Assembly: GCA_965279655.1 (NCBI GenBank)
Contig: OZ257255.1
Coordinates: 2,170,001-2,234,000 of the forward strand
Reading direction: 5' to 3'
From: SCTM01 sp965279655
Lineage (GTDB): Bacteria; Pseudomonadota; Alphaproteobacteria; Rhodospirillales; Rhodospirillaceae
Length of the DNA: 64,000 nt
Each line of letters begins with the position of its first letter. The first letter of the stretch is position 1. Of the stretch, positions 60,272 to 64,000 are shown piece by piece. Under the pieces are notes generated by a model. It was given only the letters and a program-made list of their open reading frames with translations. It ran no database searches and was not told the origin of the DNA. A program made the position numbers and the translations under genes.

Positions 60272-61087
60272 TTAGTAGCCGTCGTCCGCCGACCAATCGT
60301 TATCCCAGCGCGGGTCCTTGGGGCCGTCCTGGCGCCGGAAACGGATGTCGGCGGAGACGCGAACGCCGGTGGTGGCGTCGAGAGTGGCGTGAATGATGGC
60401 GGGCGAATGAACCACCACGTCGCCGGCGGCGAAGTCGGCGGCGAGCCAGCGGCGGTTGGTGAGGTCCGCGAGCCACTTCAGGTCATGGGTGATCGGGCGC
60501 ACATCGCTGGTGCGATCCAGCGGCGCGCCGGGACGCACCTTGCGTTCCAGATCCGCGTCGGTGTGCGAGCCCTCAAGGTACATCAAGCTGCCGCCGCGAT
60601 GGGCGCAGTCGCCCAGCGGCGTCCACACGGTCACCACCTCGGTCGGCGTGCCGTCGATATAGGTGCCGTCGATATGGGCGCGGGACGCAACCGGAACACC
60701 CGGGACGAAGTGGCGCAGCGGCGTGCGGCGGATCGGCGCCGCGGCCTTGCCGGTCAGGCGCTCCGCCAGGGTCTGGAAGGTCGGCTGTTCGACGAAGGCG
60801 CGGAAGGCAGTCTCGCGCACGAAATCATAGGCCGGGTGGCCTTTGGTGCCGTGGGACGCGGTGACCGGCTTCCCGCCGAACTTGGCGAGATAAGCATCGC
60901 GCAGGGTGTTCACGTCCGCCGCCGGCAGGAAATTGCGCAGGAGAACGTAACCGTCCGCGGCATACCGGGCGCGGAGCTCGGCATCGTCCACGACGTTCAA
61001 ATCCGTCTCCCGCAGGGCGCCGAAATAGCGCGGCGTGAACGGGATCGGGGCGCCGTTGGAGGTGACGGTGATGGTTTCGGAACTCAA
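60272..61087 (-). CDS. PhyH-type Fe(II)/2-oxoglutarate dioxygenase
   Basis: The 271-residue protein has the double-stranded beta-helix of the phytanoyl-CoA dioxygenase family. The iron ligands are His138 and Asp140 (RAHIDG) and His233 (AIIHATLD). Arg243 or Arg249 lies where 2-oxoglutarate binds. GGSLMYLEGSHTDADL is the family loop and DGYVLLRNFLPAADV the N-terminal start. It sits between hpnN and hpnK, all on one strand. PhyH enzymes hydroxylate lipids and small molecules. A side-chain hydroxylation of bacteriohopanetetrol to a pentol or hexol is a plausible job; this is inference. Confidence 0.87.
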   Translation of the reverse strand: MSSETITVTSNGAPIPFTPRYFGALRETDLNVVDDAELRARYAADGYVLLRNFLPAADVNTLRDAYLAKFGGKPVTASHGTKGHPAYDFVRETAFRAFVEQPTFQTLAERLTGKAAAPIRRTPLRHFVPGVPVASRAHIDGTYIDGTPTEVVTVWTPLGDCAHRGGSLMYLEGSHTDADLERKVRPGAPLDRTSDVRPITHDLKWLADLTNRRWLAADFAAGDVVVHSPAIIHATLDATTGVRVSADIRFRRQDGPKDPRWDNDWSADDGY

Positions 61088-61188
61088 GAAAGGCTCACAA
61101 GCTGCGGGGATATCGCACTGCGGCGAAATCCTATCGGTAAAGTTGAGGATTGCAAGGCTAGGTTCCGGCCGTGCGGGCGGCGTCTTAC

Positions 61189-61998
61189 CTAAAGGTCCCG
61201 AAAGGCCGATGGCCTCAACCCTAGGCTCTCGATGCGCGCCTTTACCCGTAGGCTCGTCAATGCCGCAAGCTCTCCGGCGCGGTCGTAGTCCGGCGCTTCC
61301 GCGGCCAGGGCCTCGGTCTCCCAGGTTGCCGGGTGGAAATACAGTTCCGTGCTCCCCTCTCCCACGGCCTCGAGCAGCGCGAGCACGCGCGCTTCCGTCA
61401 TGTGGCCGGTATGCGCGAGGCCGGCGAGCCAGTCATTGCAGATGAAGCCGTGCGCGCGGAGACGGGCGCGCATCAGCGCGGTCCAAGGGGCCAGCGCGAG
61501 GTGACCCGGCTCGCGCGGCAGGCGGACGTGTTTGATCCGGCGAGGCTTCGCTTCGTCCATGATCAACGACAGGACCGTCGGGTGCAGGTGCATGTGGTTG
61601 TGGGCGTTGACGTGATCGCAGGCGAGCCCGGTATCCTCGAAGGCGGCGAACTGGGCGGCGATCTCCTGGGCGAGTTGCGCGCGGACGCGCGGCAGGAAGA
61701 ACATACGCGCGCCGGCGACGGCGAGATCGCCGCGCAGGCGGCCACGGCTGTCCACCAGATCGGGGATTTGCGCCGGCGGCAATATCGGAACCCCGTCCGC
61801 CACGACGACATGCAGGCCGACGGCCAAGTTGGGCAGTGCGCGCGCGAGCGCCACGGCTTCAGGCGCGGCGGGCGCGCCGATCATCAGGCTCGCGCAGGTC
61901 AACACGCCGTCGCGGTGCGCCTGCGCGACCGCGGCGTTCACCTCCGGCGCGATGCCGAAATCGTCGGCGGTGAAGATGATGCGTTTCAAGGGACCCAT
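61189..61998 (-). CDS. hpnK: Hopanoid head-group N-deacetylase HpnK
   Basis: From the ATG at 61998 the protein has 269 residues. It belongs to the YdjC/ChbG carbohydrate-deacetylase family: IIFTADDFGIAPEVNAAV provides the Asp pair, AVGLHVVVADG and DHVNAHNHMHLHP provide the metal His residues, and FHPATWE comes near the end. HpnK removes the acetyl group from the GlcNAc added by HpnI. No ribosome site precedes the ATG. Instead a -10 box (TATACT) sits about ten bases upstream, so the mRNA may be leaderless. A longer frame to 62067 would reach the divergent hpnA start. Confidence 0.93.
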   Translation of the reverse strand: MGPLKRIIFTADDFGIAPEVNAAVAQAHRDGVLTCASLMIGAPAAPEAVALARALPNLAVGLHVVVADGVPILPPAQIPDLVDSRGRLRGDLAVAGARMFFLPRVRAQLAQEIAAQFAAFEDTGLACDHVNAHNHMHLHPTVLSLIMDEAKPRRIKHVRLPREPGHLALAPWTALMRARLRAHGFICNDWLAGLAHTGHMTEARVLALLEAVGEGSTELYFHPATWETEALAAEAPDYDRAGELAALTSLRVKARIESLGLRPSAFRDL

Positions 61999-62008
61999 TT
62001 CAGGGCGG

Positions 62009-62036
62009 AGTATAAGTGCCGGCGCAAAATGGTCTA
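62009..62036 (-). promoter_or_regulatory. Probable sigma-70-type promoter of hpnK
   Basis: Read on the minus strand, TAGACC (62036-62031) and TATACT (62014-62009) are separated by 16 bases. They match four and five of the six consensus positions. The predicted transcript would start within about 5 bases of the hpnK ATG at 61998, which fits the lack of a ribosome site. The same 68-base gap must also serve hpnA. Confidence 0.5.
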
Positions 62037-62066
62037 TGGTGCGCGCCGCGAAGGGGAAAGCCGGCA

Positions 62067-63050
62067 ATGACGGTCCTGGTGACAGGCGCGACGGGATTTA
62101 TCGGTTCGGCGGTGTTGCGCCAGCTGATTCTGCGGGGCGAGGCCGTGCGCGTGCTTGCGCGTCGGGGCAGTGACCGGCGCAATCTCGCTGGGCTCGAGGT
62201 CGAAACGGTCGAGGGCGATCTGAACGATCCGGACGCCCGCGCCCGCGCCACGCGCGGAATCGCGGGGCTGTTTCATGTCGCGGCGGACTATCGACTCTGG
62301 GTGCCGGACCCGGCGGCGATGTACGGCACCAATGTGGACTCCACCGTGGACCTGTTGCGCCGGGCCGCCGACGCGGGCGCGAGCCGCATCGTTTACACCA
62401 GTTCGGTCGCGACACTCGGCCTCCACGCCGACGCAAGCCCGTCCGACGAGGACACGCCGGTGGATCTGGCCGACATGATCGGACCGTACAAGCGTTCCAA
62501 ATTCATGGCGGAGGAAGCGGTGCGTAAGCTCACCGCTTCAGGCCTGCCCGTCGTGATCGTCAACCCGACCGCGCCCGTGGGACCGCGCGATATCAAGCCC
62601 ACGCCGACGGGACGCATGGTGATCGAAGCGGCGGCGGGACGGATGCCGGCCTTCGTCGACACCGGCCTCAACATCGTGCATGTGGACGATGTGGCGCGCG
62701 GCCATTTGCTGGCGCGCGACAAGGGCGTGGTCGGTCAGCGCTACATCCTCGGCGGCGAGAACATGAGCCTCGCGGAGATTTTGGCGCGCATCGCCGCCCT
62801 GACCGGGGGCAAAGCGCCGACCATCAAACTGCCGACGGCGGCGATCCTTCCGATCGCCTATCTCGCCGAAGCCTGGGCGCGCCTGTCGGGCCGCGAACCG
62901 TTCGTGACCGTGGACGGCGTGAAACTCGCCCGCAAGCGGATGTACTTCTCATCCGCGAAGGCGATCCGCGACCTCGGCTACGCCGCGCGCCCGGCGGACG
63001 ACGGCTTGAGCGACGCTATCGCCTGGTTCCGCGCCCACGCGATGCTGTGA
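62067..63050 (+). CDS. hpnA: Hopanoid-associated sugar epimerase HpnA
   Basis: The start at 62067 has AAGGGGAAAG ending 6 bases before it; an upstream in-frame ATG at 62016 lacks this. The 327-residue protein is an extended SDR with VLVTGATGFIGSAVLRQL, an active-site VYTSSVATLGL segment, YKRSKFMAEEAVRKL with the Lys, and GQRYILGGENMSLAEILARI near the C-terminus. It corresponds to HpnA, found in many hopanoid clusters with no agreed reaction. It is divergent from hpnK and marks the right end of the hopanoid genes. Its stop faces the symporter gene 17 bases away. Confidence 0.93.
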   Translation: MTVLVTGATGFIGSAVLRQLILRGEAVRVLARRGSDRRNLAGLEVETVEGDLNDPDARARATRGIAGLFHVAADYRLWVPDPAAMYGTNVDSTVDLLRRAADAGASRIVYTSSVATLGLHADASPSDEDTPVDLADMIGPYKRSKFMAEEAVRKLTASGLPVVIVNPTAPVGPRDIKPTPTGRMVIEAAAGRMPAFVDTGLNIVHVDDVARGHLLARDKGVVGQRYILGGENMSLAEILARIAALTGGKAPTIKLPTAAILPIAYLAEAWARLSGREPFVTVDGVKLARKRMYFSSAKAIRDLGYAARPADDGLSDAIAWFRAHAML

Positions 63051-63066
63051 GCGCGGCCGGATCGGG

Positions 63067-64000
63067 CTAGGCTCGTTCCGAGGCGAGTTCCTGGGCCGCG
63101 AAGCCATCCCGTGCCGCATCCGCCGCGGCAGAACGATCCGTCACGGACAGCACCCACGCCACCACAGTCGTACCGATCATGGCGAAGAGCGTCGGGTTGG
63201 CGATGCTGATGATCGATTCTTTCATCCCGAGAGAGCCGATCATCACCAGGGGGCCGATCGCGATCAGGCCGATGGACATGAACAGTCCGGTAAGGATGCC
63301 CCATGTGGCGCCACGCGGCGTCAGGCCTTTCCAATACAGCGCCAGGAACAGCACCGGCACGTTGGCCGCCGCGGCGGTGCCGAGCGCGAGTGAGCCCAGG
63401 AAGGCGATGTTCTCTTTCTCGAACAGGATCGCCAACCCAAGCGCAATGGCGCTGACCAAGACCGCACCGATCCGCGACACCAGGATCTCGTCCTTCTCGG
63501 TCGCCACCAATTTCGGCGCGACGATGCGGGCGAGATCGTGCGACAGGGTTGCCGCGCCGGAGATCGCAAGGCCCGCCACAACCGCGAGAATTGTGGCGAA
63601 AGTGACCGCCGCCATGAAGCCGAAGAACGCCTCGCCGCCGACCAGGCGCGTGAGGTGCATTACGATCATGTTCGTCCCGCCGGCGGGCATCCCGCCCGGT
63701 CCGATCGCCGGATCGGCCATGACCAGGGCGACCGCGCCGTAGCCGATGAAGATCAGCATTACGTAGAATGCGCCGGCGAACACAGTCGCCCAGAACACCG
63801 AGGATCGGGCTTCCTTCGCCGTCGGCGCGGTGAAGAAGCGCATCACCACATGCGGCATGCCGAGCGCACCGAAGACGAGTGCGACGCTGAGGGAGACACT
63901 CGACAGGGGATCGGCGAAGTAGCTGAGGCCCGGCTTCAGGATCGCTTCCGCCTTGGGATGGATCGCAACCGCGGACCCGACCAATTGATCGAGGCTGAAG
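63067..64000 (-). CDS. Sodium:solute symporter, ActP-like, N-terminus outside the window
   Basis: The frame is open to the window edge, so only about 310 C-terminal residues are seen. They contain seven or more membrane helices of the SSS family: FGALGMPHVVMRFFTAPTAK, GLAISGAATLSHDLARI with sodium-site residues, FEKENIAFLGSLALGTAAAA, and NVPVLFLALYWKGLTPRGA. It is related to the symporter at 21917-23455 but clearly diverged, so it may transport a different monocarboxylate. An initiator-like TTG at 63984 is not the real start, because the coding frame continues upstream. It is convergent with hpnA. Confidence 0.88.
   Translation of the reverse strand, partial: FSLDQLVGSAVAIHPKAEAILKPGLSYFADPLSSVSLSVALVFGALGMPHVVMRFFTAPTAKEARSSVFWATVFAGAFYVMLIFIGYGAVALVMADPAIGPGGMPAGGTNMIVMHLTRLVGGEAFFGFMAAVTFATILAVVAGLAISGAATLSHDLARIVAPKLVATEKDEILVSRIGAVLVSAIALGLAILFEKENIAFLGSLALGTAAAANVPVLFLALYWKGLTPRGATWGILTGLFMSIGLIAIGPLVMIGSLGMKESIISIANPTLFAMIGTTVVAWVLSVTDRSAAADAARDGFAAQELASERA

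Noticed and set aside
58191..60275. A 694-residue open frame on the plus strand
   Set aside because: It is the antisense shadow of hpnN, with low-complexity Arg/Glu/Gln/His composition.

Overview
The window looks like chromosome from a GC-rich, Gram-negative, aerobic bacterium, most likely an alphaproteobacterium. The grounds are the hopanoid gene set, a SoxC-type molybdoenzyme, ActP/DUF485 transporters, tripartite RND pumps and tannase and amidohydrolase families. I cannot name a genus. I saw no rRNA, tRNA, CRISPR array or transposase.

Left part (1 to about 34,400) is a mixed metabolic and envelope region. In order it holds: a cut-off D-aminoacylase-type amidohydrolase facing an IclR regulator; a TPR protein with a glycosyltransferase-like C-terminus; a PRC-barrel protein; an MscS channel; two RND pump operons without outer-membrane channels (4149-8443 and 12988-17271); two amidohydrolases; DNA glycosylase Tag; a 609-residue secreted protein of unknown function; a tannase-family esterase; an SDR; an ActP/DUF485 pair; XthA; a catalytically degenerate alpha/beta hydrolase; a probable toxin/immunity pair (25763-27021); a GNAT plus response-regulator operon; a secreted beta-propeller/cytochrome fusion; an RcnB/glycine-zipper protein; and an HU gene followed by three tandem intrinsic terminators.

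Right part (34,568-63,050) is an unusually complete hopanoid supercluster. Precursor supply is ispH and dxs. Squalene formation is hpnC, hpnD and hpnE, and cyclisation is shc. Side-chain building is hpnH (adenosyl transfer) and hpnG (adenine removal). Head-group building is hpnI (GlcNAc transfer), hpnK (deacetylation) and hpnJ (radical SAM ring contraction to the cyclitol ether). Transport and membrane genes are hpnL, hpnM and hpnN, with hpnA and hpnB also present. I did not see hpnO or hpnP in the window.

Interleaved with these are genes that are not standard hopanoid genes: a ferritin-like diiron protein with a DegT aminotransferase, a second radical SAM enzyme beside hpnJ, a PhyH-type dioxygenase, a glycolipid-binding-domain protein coupled to hpnM, a sugar-nucleotide epimerase between hpnL and hpnI, and a small sulfite dehydrogenase operon. 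These are the best candidates for undescribed hopanoid tailoring or trafficking steps.

The layout is compact. Same-strand genes often overlap by four bases, several convergent pairs overlap at their stop codons, and divergent units inside the hopanoid cluster are separated by only 51 to 68 bases. Two copies of a roughly 130-base inverted-repeat intergenic element lie within the cluster. The window ends inside a second ActP-like symporter.
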